From positions 372,001 through 436,000 of the forward strand of contig CANLDA010000002.1 of the NCBI GenBank assembly GCA_947489325.1: a stretch of 64,000 nucleotides of DNA, written 5' to 3'. Positions 1 to 9,476 of the stretch are shown piece after piece. Source of the stretch: an uncultured Paracoccaceae bacterium. Its GTDB lineage: Bacteria > Pseudomonadota > Alphaproteobacteria > Rhodobacterales > Rhodobacteraceae. The notes under the pieces were generated by a model. The model was not told where the DNA came from. It worked only from the letters and a program-made list of their open reading frames with translations, and ran no database searches. Both the position numbers and the translations under genes were made by a program. Positions within the stretch are counted from its first letter, which is position 1, and every line of letters begins with the position of its first letter.

Positions 1-1
1 G

Positions 2-655
2 AAAATCGCTGCTCATTTGATGGAAGCATCTGATGCTGATATCGAGCTGAAGGATGGGCAGTTCACCGTCGCGGGCACGGACAAATCCGTGGCCTGGGGG
101 GATGTGACGCTGGCGGCCTACGTGCCTCATAATTATCCTCTTGAGGATATTGAACCGGGGCTGGAGGAAACCGCCTTTTATGATCCGGCGAATTTCACTT
201 ATCCAGCAGGGGCCTATGCCTGCGAGGTTGAGGTCGACCAAGAAACCGGCAAAGTGACCATTGAGCGGTTCAGCGCGGCGGATGATTTTGGCAATATCAT
301 CAATCCGATGATCGTGGATGGTCAGGTACATGGTGGCATTGGTCAGGGCATCGGTCAGGCGTTGTTGGAAAACTGTGTCTATGACGACAACGGTCAGTTA
401 CTCAGCGCATCCTATATGGATTACGCGATGCCGCGTGCCGATGAGGTGCCGTTTTATGCGGTGGATCATTCGTGTCAAACACCCTGTACGCATAATCCAT
501 TGGGCGTAAAAGGCTGTGGCGAAGCTGGCGCGATTGGCAGCCCACCTTCAGTGGTGAATGCAGTGATTGATGCGTTGCAATCAGGTGGCCATGACGTGAC
601 CCACATTGATATGCCCGTATCCCCAAGCCGCGTTTGGGCGGCAATGAACCAGTAA
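2..655 (+). CDS. Molybdopterin-binding subunit of a xanthine dehydrogenase/CO dehydrogenase family enzyme, C-terminal part (CoxL-like), partial
   Basis: The gene enters from outside the window; the frame is open from base 2, before the first ATG at 17, so the 217 visible residues are only the C-terminal part. The motif GCGEAGAIGSPPSVVNA near the end is the conserved active-site loop of molybdenum hydroxylase large subunits, whose Glu is the catalytic base. Earlier text such as GGIGQGIGQALLENCVYD is also typical of the family. The FAD subunit follows 11 bases downstream, so the two form one operon; the iron-sulfur subunit is presumably upstream. The family fits form-II aerobic CO dehydrogenase-like enzymes, but the diagnostic active-site loop of form I versus II lies outside the window, so the substrate is not decided here. 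Confidence 0.9.
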   Translation, partial: KIAAHLMEASDADIELKDGQFTVAGTDKSVAWGDVTLAAYVPHNYPLEDIEPGLEETAFYDPANFTYPAGAYACEVEVDQETGKVTIERFSAADDFGNIINPMIVDGQVHGGIGQGIGQALLENCVYDDNGQLLSASYMDYAMPRADEVPFYAVDHSCQTPCTHNPLGVKGCGEAGAIGSPPSVVNAVIDALQSGGHDVTHIDMPVSPSRVWAAMNQ

Positions 656-666
656 GGAGAGCTGAG

Positions 667-1455
667 ATGTATAGTTTCGATTTTGAAAAGCCCTCCACAA
701 TCGCGGATGCGGTTGCGGCGCTGGCGGATGATGACGCGCAAGCATTGGCAGGGGGACAAACGCTGATTCCTACACTAAAGCAGCGCCTCGCCAGTCCTGA
801 AAAACTGATAAGCCTGACCGGTATTCCTGAGTTGCAGGGCATCTGCACAGGGGATAATGGCGCGTTGTGTATCGGTGCGGGGACGACCCATGCGGATGTT
901 GCTGCCGGGGCGGGGGCGTTTCCGGCGCTTGCGGCACTTGCGGGTAACATCGGCGATCCGGCAGTGCGCAGTCGCGGCACCATCGGTGGCTCGGTTGCCA
1001 ATAATGATCCGTCGGCCTGCTATCCGGCAGCGGTTTTGGGGGCAGGGGCCACGGTTGTGACCAATGCGCGCGAGATCGCGGCGGATGATTTTTTTGACGG
1101 GTTGTTTGAAACAGCGCTGGAAGAGGGGGAAATCATCACCGAGGTGCGGTTTCCCATTCCTGAGGTCGCCAATTACCAGAAGTTCGAACAACCTGCGTCA
1201 CGCTTTGCGCTTGTTGGGGTGTTTGTGGTCAAGTTCGCAGATGGCGTGCGGGTGGCTGTGACAGGGGCGTCTGAAGAAGGGGTGTTCCGTTGGAGAGAGG
1301 CTGAAAATGCGCTGAGCAATGGTATGGATGCAGCCCTGATCGAAGGTATGTCCCCAAATGCGGATGACATGATCACCGATCTGCACGGATCCGCCGCATA
1401 TCGGGCGCATCTGGTTGGGGTTATGACCCGGCGCGCCGTGGCCGCAGCGAATTAA
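667..1455 (+). CDS. FAD-binding medium subunit of molybdenum hydroxylase (CoxM-like)
   Basis: This 262-residue protein matches the medium FAD subunit of CO dehydrogenase/xanthine dehydrogenase enzymes, which passes electrons from the FeS subunit to an acceptor. The FAD pyrophosphate-binding motif AGGQTLIPTLKQR lies near residues 27-39, and a second family motif, TIGGSVANNDPSACYPAA, is near residue 110. I chose the ATG at 667, not the in-frame one at 634, because AAGGAGA at 654-660 precedes it with normal spacing and the 634 start would overlap the CoxL-like gene. The length is close to the usual 260-290 residues. No small FeS subunit follows; a terminator does. Confidence 0.93.
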   Translation: MYSFDFEKPSTIADAVAALADDDAQALAGGQTLIPTLKQRLASPEKLISLTGIPELQGICTGDNGALCIGAGTTHADVAAGAGAFPALAALAGNIGDPAVRSRGTIGGSVANNDPSACYPAAVLGAGATVVTNAREIAADDFFDGLFETALEEGEIITEVRFPIPEVANYQKFEQPASRFALVGVFVVKFADGVRVAVTGASEEGVFRWREAENALSNGMDAALIEGMSPNADDMITDLHGSAAYRAHLVGVMTRRAVAAAN

Positions 1456-1477
1456 GAAGAAAATCTAAAATATCTAT

Positions 1478-1511
1478 AAATGACCCGTCCTAGTGGCGGG
1501 TCATTTTTTTT
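1478..1511 (+). terminator. Rho-independent terminator after the CoxM-like gene
   Basis: A 10-base stem (AAATGACCCG paired with CGGGTCATTT) with a 9-base loop is followed by a run of T. It ends the molybdenum hydroxylase operon and overlaps the last codons of the convergent gene. Confidence 0.85.
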
Positions 1512-2146
1512 GAAATATCTTGTAGCAAGATTTGCGTTCGCCCGGCCAGATCGCGGATATTTTCAGCGATGAGTTTAAATCCACAGCCTGCGTCCCCAAC
1601 CCGTGCTGCTTCAATCGAGGCGTTGATGGCGATAAGGTGGATGCTGCGTCCCATGATTTCCGCCGCCTCAACAGTTTGCATTGTATCCCCAAGCCGGGCC
1701 TGATCGCGCCGGTTTTGTTCCTTGCGCAACGTGCTTGTCATTTCGGTCAGAAAGTCTGTGACCAAGGGTTCGATGTGGGCAAGGGCAAGCGTGCGAAAAT
1801 TATCAATCTGACGCAGGGCATCAAGGGGGGTGTCTGAATGCTGCACGATTGGATCATAAACAAGGGTAAGTGCTTCAAGCGCCTTTTGTTGTGTTTGCAA
1901 AAATGAAGACGGCGGTGTGAAATCAACAGGTTTCAACAGCTCTGCAATTTGAGAATTCAGCATCCCGTATGCGCGGGTAATGCGGCTTAAAGACGTTTTT
2001 ATGACTGCGTCATGATCAAAGCCGTCCTCTGTGGAGGTTTCGTTCATCAGGACGAGTAAACTGAGCACAGCGATACGGCAGGGGCCAATCGCCATGAATA
2101 TCTCTGATTCTATGTCGCGCAATCTTGCGGACCGGGCGGCTGGCAT
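1490..2146 (-). CDS. Short cytoplasmic methyl-accepting chemotaxis-like protein
   Basis: The 218-residue product has no clear membrane segment or sensor domain. Its last 60 residues resemble the signalling hairpin of methyl-accepting chemotaxis proteins: AINASIEAARVGDAGCGFKLIA matches the pattern around the conserved tip (usual form NAxIEAARAGExGxGFAVVA). The start at 2146 is set by a perfect AGGAGG eight bases upstream. It lacks the long coiled-coil arms of a full receptor, so it may be a stand-alone signalling fragment or a regulator of another process; the partner is unknown. It is convergent with the CoxM-like gene and lies downstream of infC's terminator. Confidence 0.7.
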   Translation of the reverse strand: MPAARSARLRDIESEIFMAIGPCRIAVLSLLVLMNETSTEDGFDHDAVIKTSLSRITRAYGMLNSQIAELLKPVDFTPPSSFLQTQQKALEALTLVYDPIVQHSDTPLDALRQIDNFRTLALAHIEPLVTDFLTEMTSTLRKEQNRRDQARLGDTMQTVEAAEIMGRSIHLIAINASIEAARVGDAGCGFKLIAENIRDLAGRTQILLQDISKKMTRH

Positions 2147-2211
2147 GACAAAGCCTCCTATGCATTTGTACTATGCGCGGGGATGTCTGAACAAAATGTT
2201 GATTGGGCAAC

Positions 2212-2235
2212 AAAAAAACCCCGCCAATGGCGGGG
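2212..2235 (-). terminator. Rho-independent terminator of infC
   Basis: Read on the minus strand, a 7-base G/C stem (CCCCGCC with GGCGGGG, loop of three) is followed by seven T residues, 25 bases after the infC stop. Confidence 0.9.
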
Positions 2236-2259
2236 CTTGGAATTCTAATTTGGTCAGGC

Positions 2260-2805
2260 TTACTTGCTGAGAGGGCCGATCATCATGATCATTTGACGAC
2301 CTTCCATCTTTGGCATGTTTTCAACCTTGCCAACTTCTTGGATATCTACAGCCACGCGTTCAAGCAATTCACGGCCCAAATTCTGGTGCGCCATTTCACG
2401 GCCACGAAAGCGCAGAGTCACTTTGACTTTATCACCTTTTTCCAAGAATTTGAATACGTTACGCATTTTCACTTCGTAATCATGCGTGTCTGTATTGGGG
2501 CGAAACTTCACCTCTTTAACCTGAATCGTGGTCTGCTTTTTGCGGGCCTCGGATTCACGCTTTTGTTGTTCATATTTGAACTTGCCGTGGTCCATGATTT
2601 TACAAACCGGCGGCGTCGCATTGGGTGAAATTTCGACGAGATCAAGACCTGCCTCGGCAGCCATTTCCATAGCTCTGGCGGGAGTTACCACGCCGGCGTT
2701 TTCACCATCGGCGCCGATAAGACGAATTTCTGGCGCGCGAATACGTTCGTTGATACGTGGGCCGGTGTCGCGCTGTGGTGGCGCGTTATGAGGTCTGCGG
2801 GCTAT
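2260..2805 (-). CDS. infC: Translation initiation factor IF-3, probable ATA start
   Basis: IF-3 binds the 30S subunit and checks start codon and initiator tRNA pairing. Residues such as [25 protein letters not shown] and the C-terminal [10 protein letters not shown] are family hallmarks (both IF-3 domains are present). The first standard start (GTG at 2691) would remove about 38 conserved N-terminal residues, including the stretch RRPHNAPP and GPRINERIR. Translating upstream reaches an ATA codon at 2805 preceded by GAAGG at suitable spacing, giving 181 residues, the normal length. Rare start codons (AUU in E. coli) are known for infC and allow autoregulation, so ATA is the favoured start; an adjacent ATC is too close to the SD. 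Confidence 0.93.
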   Translation of the reverse strand: MARRPHNAPPQRDTGPRINERIRAPEIRLIGADGENAGVVTPARAMEMAAEAGLDLVEISPNATPPVCKIMDHGKFKYEQQKRESEARKKQTTIQVKEVKFRPNTDTHDYEVKMRNVFKFLEKGDKVKVTLRFRGREMAHQNLGRELLERVAVDIQEVGKVENMPKMEGRQMIMMIGPLSK

Positions 2806-3005
2806 GGGATTGATCCTTCGATAATTGATCCGTTACGGGGTGCAAACTAAACGCGCGTTATTGCCTATTCAAGCGGTTAATCAGCGAAACTGAGCCAATT
2901 CGGTCGAGTTTCCCCCTAGTACCTATTTAAGGTTTTTTGCATGTGTTCTACAAGCACGCTTCCCGCTTATGGGATGAGTGGCGTTTGGAACTTAGGAGAG
3001 AGACC

Positions 3006-3674
3006 ATGAAAAACATTATTTGGGTCGTTGTTTTGGCCGCTGCTGCGGCTGTTGCATATTTCGGATTCATTAAACCTTCGCAAGAACAGGAAGCAGAAGT
3101 AACTGCACCAGAGATCAGCGAACCAGAAGCGATCGAAGCGGAAGAGGTGGTCGAAGAGGCCGCAGAAGAAGTTGAAAGCGTGGTCGAAGAAGTGACTGAA
3201 ACAGCAGAAGAAGCTGTTGAAGCTGTGGTAGAAGAAGCTGAAGAAGCTGTAGAGACCGTTGTGGAAGAGGCTGAAGAAGCCGTGACCGACGTGATCGAAG
3301 ATTTGACCGGAACCGCGGACGAAGCAGTAGAAGACGTTGTCGAAGAAGCCGCAGAAGAGGCCGTGACTGAAGCAGTGGAAGAGGCCACAGAAGAAGCAGT
3401 GGAAGAAGTCGTTGAGGAAGCAGTTGAAGAAACTGTAACCGAAGCTGCCGAGGAAGCCGTGACTGAAACAGTCACCGAAACCGCAACAGACGCAGCCGTA
3501 GATGCATTGAGCGCAGACACTTATGACGAAGGTGCCGTTGCCAATCTGATCGACAACTCTGGTCTGGATACGCTGAAAAAGACAGCTCTGAAAGCGGCTG
3601 TTAAGCAGGTTCAGGACAATCCTGAATTGCTGCAAGGCGCTTTGGATCAGGTAAAGTCAGCCTTGGGCCTGTAA
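3006..3674 (+). CDS. Membrane-anchored Val/Glu/Ala-rich repeat protein
   Basis: I do not recognise a named family. The 222-residue product has one N-terminal membrane segment (about residues 4-22, IIWVVVLAAAAAVAYFGF), then about 140 residues made almost only of E, A, V, T and D in degenerate units of roughly 11-12 residues (for example EEAEEAVETVVE, EEATEEAVEEVV), and a different C-terminal domain of about 50 residues rich in K, Q and L. The repeats should form a long acidic amphipathic helix in the periplasm or cytoplasm. The start follows AGGAGAGA at 2994. The antisense frames over the repeat are open by composition only. A terminator follows. Confidence 0.8.
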   Translation: MKNIIWVVVLAAAAAVAYFGFIKPSQEQEAEVTAPEISEPEAIEAEEVVEEAAEEVESVVEEVTETAEEAVEAVVEEAEEAVETVVEEAEEAVTDVIEDLTGTADEAVEDVVEEAAEEAVTEAVEEATEEAVEEVVEEAVEETVTEAAEEAVTETVTETATDAAVDALSADTYDEGAVANLIDNSGLDTLKKTALKAAVKQVQDNPELLQGALDQVKSALGL

Positions 3675-3701
3675 GGTCTATCTGACAAAAGACATGTGAA
3701 C

Positions 3702-3738
3702 AAAAAGCCGCGCCAGAGATTTCGAGCGCGGCTTTTTT
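3702..3738. terminator. Bidirectional terminator between convergent genes
   Basis: AAAAAGCCGCGC pairs with GCGCGGCTTTTT around a 12-base loop. Runs of A on the left and T on the right let it serve the repeat-protein gene (+) and the convergent 133-residue gene (-). Confidence 0.88.
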
Positions 3739-3742
3739 GTGC

Positions 3743-4144
3743 CTATTGTTTGCTAAGTCGTTCGGCCTTTTTACGCACAAGTACTGATCGCAAATCATGC
3801 ATGGCCAGCAAAAGGGCATCAGTGACATCGTCCAACTGTGCGTCGTTGGCCTTGGATTGCGCCCATTGCGTGGTGAGGTTCATGTAATCAACGGCACGAT
3901 GAATATCGTCGAGATCACGATGTGCCAACACCTCGCGCCGCTTTTCCATCCAAACCTTTATGGCAGCAATGTCTTCGTCAGACAAAACCCGGTCACCTTG
4001 CGGTTTGACCTCACCATTGCGGATGTTGATGACGGCAATCGGGTCCATCTCAATCCGACGTTGGCGGTTTTCCGTATCAACACGGAAAACCTGCGCGCCG
4101 TTTTCTCTGACGCGAAAATAATAATTCGGTAACCCGCCGACCAT
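3743..4144 (-). CDS. Conserved hypothetical protein, 133 residues
   Basis: No known domain is recognised. The sequence is soluble, with an N-terminal part containing NYYFRVRENGAQVFRVDTENRQRRIE that looks like a short beta-rich segment, and a helical C-terminal half rich in charged residues. It starts nine bases after the stop of the upstream aspartate aminotransferase gene on the same strand, so the two are probably co-transcribed. It could be a small accessory protein; nothing in the sequence gives a function. Confidence 0.75.
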   Translation of the reverse strand: MVGGLPNYYFRVRENGAQVFRVDTENRQRRIEMDPIAVINIRNGEVKPQGDRVLSDEDIAAIKVWMEKRREVLAHRDLDDIHRAVDYMNLTTQWAQSKANDAQLDDVTDALLLAMHDLRSVLVRKKAERLSKQ

Positions 4145-4153
4145 TGATCCCTC

Positions 4154-5383
<1,230 letters not shown>

Positions 5384-5441
5384 TCATGTCTTAGGGTGCG
5401 CGCGAATGCCGATCAAGCAAGATCGGCAGAAAAGGAGAAAC

Positions 5442-5843
5442 ATGTCTGATCAAGATACCGAAAACTGGTATAGCCCCGAAAGCGCCACCTTTGGCGACCG
5501 CCTTGCTGCGGCACGGGACAAAACAGGCATGAGTCAGGCCGAATTGGCCAAACGCTTGGGTGTGAAGAAATCCACGATGTCCGCATGGGAACAAGACCTG
5601 AGCGAGCCACGTGCCAACCGCCTGTCGATGATGGCCGGACTTTTGAATGTATCCATCACATGGTTGTTGATGGGCGAAGGCGAAGGCATTGATGCCCCAA
5701 ACGAAGATGTTTCAATTTCTCATGATATGAAGGGGCTTTTGACCGATATTCGTGATGTGCGCACACAAATTTCCCAGGCTTCAGATCGGCTGGGTCGTTT
5801 GGAAAAACGTCTGCGGTCTATGTTGACGGAAAATGCACAATGA
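5442..5843 (+). CDS. XRE-family DNA-binding regulator
   Basis: The 133-residue protein has a Cro/CI-type helix-turn-helix at about residues 17-72 (TGMSQAELAKRLGVKKSTMSAWEQ). The C-terminal 40 residues look like a coiled coil that could support dimerisation. The ATG at 5442 follows AAAGGAGAAA; an ATG at 5406 in the same frame has no such site. Its stop overlaps the start of sdhE by four bases (ATGA), so the two are translationally coupled. The target is unknown; coupling to sdhE suggests a link with succinate dehydrogenase flavinylation or TCA activity. Confidence 0.88.
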   Translation: MSDQDTENWYSPESATFGDRLAAARDKTGMSQAELAKRLGVKKSTMSAWEQDLSEPRANRLSMMAGLLNVSITWLLMGEGEGIDAPNEDVSISHDMKGLLTDIRDVRTQISQASDRLGRLEKRLRSMLTENAQ

Positions 5844-6103
5844 CAGAAATACGCGAACATCGGCTCAAGCGATTAAAGATGCGATCCATGCGACGTGGAA
5901 TCAAAGAAATGGATATTATTCTGTCTCGCTATGCCGATGTTCGCGTGCCTGCAATGTCGGATGCAGCGTTGGACGAATATGATGCGTTGTTGGATGAAAA
6001 CGATCAGGATCTTTACCAATGGGTAAGCGGACAGTGCGTTGCGCCAACCCATTTGCAAGCGTTGATTGGCGATATTGCCCGTGTCATGGAAAACGCAGAA
6101 TAG
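5840..6103 (+). CDS. sdhE: Succinate dehydrogenase assembly factor SdhE (Sdh5, DUF339)
   Basis: SdhE binds the SdhA apoprotein and promotes covalent attachment of FAD. The 87-residue length and the motif RRGIKEMDIIL (RGxxExD, the SdhA/FAD-contact motif) at about residues 18-28 identify the family; a Trp in LYQWVSG is also typical. The gene overlaps the upstream XRE gene by ATGA. Confidence 0.92.
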   Translation: MTEIREHRLKRLKMRSMRRGIKEMDIILSRYADVRVPAMSDAALDEYDALLDENDQDLYQWVSGQCVAPTHLQALIGDIARVMENAE

Positions 6104-6190
6104 AAAGCATTTTAAACGTCTGCGGATAACTTAACTGATTGTTCGGGTTTTTGTCTCAAATTCCGTGAATGTAACATCACGGAGACCAAG

Positions 6191-6688
6191 ATGAGCATTC
6201 ATTCACCATTGGAGACCGGGCAGGATCAAAGTTTTATCACTGGATACCTTGATGCCCTTGCGTTGGTTGAACGCCTTCACCGGCTTTTGCTGGATGTGAT
6301 TAAGGATGAGTTTGAGCGCGTAGGTATGCTTGAAATCAATGCGGTGCAGGCATTGTTGTTGTTTAATATCGGCGACAATGAAGTCACAGCAGGCGAGTTG
6401 AAAACGCGTGGATACTATCAAGGCAGCAATGTCAGCTATAATTTGAAAAAGCTGGTTGATATGGGCTTTATGCACCATCAGCGTTGCGAAATTGACCGCC
6501 GATCGGTGCGTGTAAAGCTGACCCCCAAAGGGCGTGAAGTGCGGGCCGTTGTTTCAAACTTGTTTGAACGTCACGCAGAAGGCCTGCAATCAAAAGGCGT
6601 TCTTGGTCACGAAGGCATCGATGATATCACCGTCGCATTGCGTCGTGTGGAGCGGTACTGGACTGATCAAATTCGATATATCTACTAA
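6191..6688 (+). CDS. MarR-family winged-helix regulator (LdtR-like)
   Basis: The 165-residue product has the MarR layout: N-terminal helices (residues 10-60), a winged helix with TAGELKTRGYYQGSNVSYNLKKLVDMGFMHHQ as recognition part and DRRSVRVKLTPKGREV as the wing. The combination of YYQGSNVSYNLKKL with CEIDRRSVR resembles the LdtR subgroup of alphaproteobacteria, implicated in cell-wall and stress control in Rhizobiales; I infer only the family. It sits alone, 87 bases after sdhE, with AC-rich GGAGACCAAG as ribosome-binding site. Confidence 0.85.
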   Translation: MSIHSPLETGQDQSFITGYLDALALVERLHRLLLDVIKDEFERVGMLEINAVQALLLFNIGDNEVTAGELKTRGYYQGSNVSYNLKKLVDMGFMHHQRCEIDRRSVRVKLTPKGREVRAVVSNLFERHAEGLQSKGVLGHEGIDDITVALRRVERYWTDQIRYIY

Positions 6689-6719
6689 AAAAGTGTGCCA
6701 ACCCAGAATGGGAGGGCAC
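6686..6719 (-). terminator. Probable terminator of the DUF1194 gene
   Basis: On the minus strand GTGCC-CT-CCCA-TTC-TGGG-TT-GGCAC forms an imperfect stem with a small internal loop, followed by ACTTTTTT. It lies 43 bases after the DUF1194 stop and overlaps the stop codon of the MarR gene. Confidence 0.6.
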
Positions 6720-6761
6720 CCTTTCGCCTGTTCAACTACATCGGATCAAATTGTGTCGGGA

Positions 6762-7487
6762 TCATCCCGGAGATTTGTGATCAGCAGGTATCTGACCAAT
6801 TGTCAGATCGTTAATTTCACGAAGTAATTTTCTGCTCATGGCGTCTTGGAATCCTTCATAACCAAAGGATTTTTCCAAAAATGCGCCAGGACCTTTTAGC
6901 ACTTCTTCGCGGTAATATGTGTCCACTTGTGCATCATCAGACAGCACAACAAGACCATTTACTGTGACCCATTCAAACGGAAAATGTTTATACGCAATAC
7001 TAGGGCTGAAACCGTCATTGTTAATGCCGTCACCCGACACATCTATGACCTGTCGATCACATTGTGGGGCTTTTTGCAAAATACCCGCACCATATCCAAG
7101 CGACCAACCCATAGCGGTTGGAAACTCATTAAAGCTGCGGGTGGTTTCTAAAAGCTGCGCAATGGCACGATCTATGGCGGCATGTGACTGCAAAAGTTGC
7201 CAGTTCAGAATCAGCGCCTGTTGATTTCGCCCACTCCATTCGTACATTGCCAGAGCAACCTGTCCGTTTTGCCCCTTAAGAATGGCATCACGAATGTCTG
7301 GGCTGTTCAGGGCCGCTGCAGTGCCATTACGTTGTAGTTGATATTCGCGCGCATCCACCGATGTGGAGACATCAAATGCCAGTAAAAGCGCAAGCCGACA
7401 TTGCGCCAAGGCTGGCGTTGTACAAAGTAGCGCCAGCAAGAGGGCGACAAGCCTTACCAATCGCCCGTATTTTCCATGCTGGCCCAA
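6762..7487 (-). CDS. DUF1194 secreted von Willebrand A-like protein
   Basis: A signal peptide (about residues 10-29, ending in TTPALAQ) is followed by a VWA-like fold: LLLAFDVSTSVDAREY has the metal-site pattern DxSxS, and the second acidic motif DVSGDGINNDG is typical of DUF1194. The protein should be exported; the role is not known, but VWA domains bind protein ligands through a metal. The ATG at 7487 overlaps the end of the glyoxalase gene by 34 bases. A TTG at 7458 that overlaps the glyoxalase stop is an alternative start with the signal peptide intact. Confidence 0.82.
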   Translation of the reverse strand: MGQHGKYGRLVRLVALLLALLCTTPALAQCRLALLLAFDVSTSVDAREYQLQRNGTAAALNSPDIRDAILKGQNGQVALAMYEWSGRNQQALILNWQLLQSHAAIDRAIAQLLETTRSFNEFPTAMGWSLGYGAGILQKAPQCDRQVIDVSGDGINNDGFSPSIAYKHFPFEWVTVNGLVVLSDDAQVDTYYREEVLKGPGAFLEKSFGYEGFQDAMSRKLLREINDLTIGQIPADHKSPG

Positions 7488-7882
7488 GGCTCTTCTGGCG
7501 CGCGCGCCTCGCCTTGTTGTAGGAACTCAATCGAAATATTGTCAGGGCTGCGTACAAAAGCCATGCGCCCATCGCGTGGCGGGCGATTGATGGTCACCCC
7601 ATTGTCCATCAGGTGTTGGCACATTTCGTAAATATCGCTTACCTCATAGGCGAGATGTCCAAAATGGCGGCCGTCACTGGGCAACCCTTCGTCGCCATCC
7701 CAATTATAGGTTAGTTCAACTGGGCAATCTTCTTGACCTTCTGGTGCCATAAAGACCAAAGAAAACCGTCCCTCTTCAAAATCCCAACGCCGCGTTTCTT
7801 TCAGCCCCAACAGGGCATAAAACGCCATCGATTTTTCCAGATCTTTCACCCGGACCATGGTGTGCAAATATTTTAGATGCAT
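7454..7882 (-). CDS. gloA: Lactoylglutathione lyase (glyoxalase I family)
   Basis: The 142-residue protein converts the methylglyoxal-glutathione hemithioacetal to S-lactoylglutathione. It has the two beta-alpha-beta-beta-beta modules of the glyoxalase/VOC fold: HTMVRVKDLEKSMAFYALLGL gives the first metal His, ELTYNWD a Glu/Asn region, HFGHLAYEV the second His, and NISIEFLQQ the last Glu. Length matches GloA. The DUF1194 gene overlaps its 3' end and may be co-transcribed. Confidence 0.9.
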   Translation of the reverse strand: MHLKYLHTMVRVKDLEKSMAFYALLGLKETRRWDFEEGRFSLVFMAPEGQEDCPVELTYNWDGDEGLPSDGRHFGHLAYEVSDIYEMCQHLMDNGVTINRPPRDGRMAFVRSPDNISIEFLQQGEARAPEEPWASMENTGDW

Positions 7883-8054
7883 GTTTTGCGGTATCCTTGC
7901 AGTGTTTGGCTGCAGGAAATCATTATCGCGGCGATAAATCCAGTGAAGAAGCAGTCACGATTTGGCGCGTAGAAGGAATAATATAGGCTGGTATCCAGCC
8001 CACTCCCCAATATATGGTGGTTTGAAACGCAGCCGTCAGAGCAGGGAGAGAGGC

Positions 8055-8888
8055 GTGAAACAATATCACGAGGCGCTGAAAACCATTCTGGAGCACGGAG
8101 AGCCGTCAGGTGATCGGACCGGAACTGGGACAATTTCCTATTTTGGCATGCAAACGCGCTATCCATTGGCCGATGGTTTTCCTTTGGTGACAACAAAGAA
8201 GTTGCACTTGCGATCCATCATTCATGAACTGTTGTGGTTCCTGTCCGGCGATACCAACATTGGCTATCTCAAGGAAAACGGCGTGTCGATCTGGAACGAG
8301 TGGGCCGATGAAAACGGCGACCTGGGTCCGGTGTACGGCCACCAATGGCGCCATTTTCCAAAACAACTGCCCAGCGGGCAATCGGATGACACAGGCCCAT
8401 TGTTTCGTGCAAGCGAAGTGGACCAGATTGTCGATCTGGTAGAAGCCATTCGTAAAACGCCCGAAAGTCGCCGCTTGATCGTGTCGGCCTGGAACCCCGC
8501 AGATGTGCCCAATATGGCGTTGCCGCCTTGTCATACATTGTGGCAGGTGCGCGTTCACAATGGCAAAATGCATCTGCAACTCTATCAACGGTCTGCAGAT
8601 ATGTTCCTTGGTGTGCCGTTTAATATTGCCTCTTATGCGCTGTTGTTACAAATGCTTGCGCATGTCACGGGATATGAAGCCGGGGATTTTGTGCACACTA
8701 TTGGGGATGCACATATTTATTCCAACCATATGGATCAGGTGAAATTACAGCTGTCACGAACGCCCAAGGCGCTACCACAGTTGCGCATCAAACGTCAGGT
8801 TTCCTCTATTTTTGATTTCAAATATGAGGATTTTGAGGTGCTTGATTATGATCCGGATCCAAGTATTCCTGCGCCGGTGGCGGTGTAA
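8055..8888 (+). CDS. thyA: Thymidylate synthase
   Basis: ThyA methylates dUMP to dTMP with methylenetetrahydrofolate. Residues 1-40 carry [15 protein letters not shown] (phosphate-binding Arg), the catalytic Cys is residue 159 in [10 protein letters not shown], and [16 protein letters not shown] and [10 protein letters not shown] are family signatures. I chose the GTG at 8055 (VKQYHEALK) because GGGAG upstream at 8044 is well placed and homologues start there; the ATG at 7962 would add 31 residues of no similarity. The product has 277 residues. folA follows after three bases. Confidence 0.95.
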   Translation: MKQYHEALKTILEHGEPSGDRTGTGTISYFGMQTRYPLADGFPLVTTKKLHLRSIIHELLWFLSGDTNIGYLKENGVSIWNEWADENGDLGPVYGHQWRHFPKQLPSGQSDDTGPLFRASEVDQIVDLVEAIRKTPESRRLIVSAWNPADVPNMALPPCHTLWQVRVHNGKMHLQLYQRSADMFLGVPFNIASYALLLQMLAHVTGYEAGDFVHTIGDAHIYSNHMDQVKLQLSRTPKALPQLRIKRQVSSIFDFKYEDFEVLDYDPDPSIPAPVAV

Positions 8889-8891
8889 GTC

Positions 8892-9368
8892 ATGATTACA
8901 ATGATTGTAGCGCGTGCAAAAAATGGCGCGATTGGCAAAGACAATGACATCCCGTGGCATGCACCCGAGGATTTGGCATTTTTTAAACGAGAAACCCTTG
9001 GCGGTGCTGTCATTATGGGGCGCAACACTTGGGAAAGTCTGCCGTTTAAGCCGTTGAAAAATCGCCTGAATATCGTAGTGACATCGCAAGATGGACTTGG
9101 GGATCACAGCGTGCCTTCCCTTGAGGCCGCAGTCGAATATGCTCATAGACAGGGATATCGGCGCCTTTATGGAATGGGGGGCGCGCGAATTTATCGGGAT
9201 ATGCTGGCAATGGCAGATCGTCTGTTGGTAACGCATGTTGATTTGGACGTGCCTGATGCGGACACGTTTTTTCCTGAATTTAGCGAGGATGAATGGTCTT
9301 GTGTCGGCAAATACCCATTGCGCAGTGACGCACCTGCCTGCGTTTTGCATGAATATCTGCGTCGGTAG
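8892..9368 (+). CDS. folA: Dihydrofolate reductase
   Basis: FolA regenerates tetrahydrofolate from the dihydrofolate made by ThyA, which fits its place directly after thyA. The 158-residue sequence has the motifs ARAKNGAIGKDNDIPWHAPEDLAFF (substrate and Met20 loop region with the active-site acidic residue), VIMGRNTWESLP (NADPH-binding) and GGARIYRDML. The two genes form one pathway operon. Confidence 0.94.
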   Translation: MITMIVARAKNGAIGKDNDIPWHAPEDLAFFKRETLGGAVIMGRNTWESLPFKPLKNRLNIVVTSQDGLGDHSVPSLEAAVEYAHRQGYRRLYGMGGARIYRDMLAMADRLLVTHVDLDVPDADTFFPEFSEDEWSCVGKYPLRSDAPACVLHEYLRR

Positions 9369-9476
9369 ATCCGTCAGCGCAACAAACCGTTTCCAAATCG
9401 GAAATTGACTTGCGAAATTCAAGGGTTAGGCTGATCTTGGTTAACTATGTCTGACGCCAATTGGGTGGGAATTAAT

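Noticed and set aside
402-1001. Minus-strand frame opposite the CoxL/CoxM junction
   Set aside because: No domain and it lies fully opposite two well-supported genes.
2948-3635. Two long minus-strand frames opposite the Val/Glu/Ala repeat gene
   Set aside because: They are open because of the repeated codons; products are low-complexity Ser/Thr/Ala or Cys/Phe-rich text with no start site.
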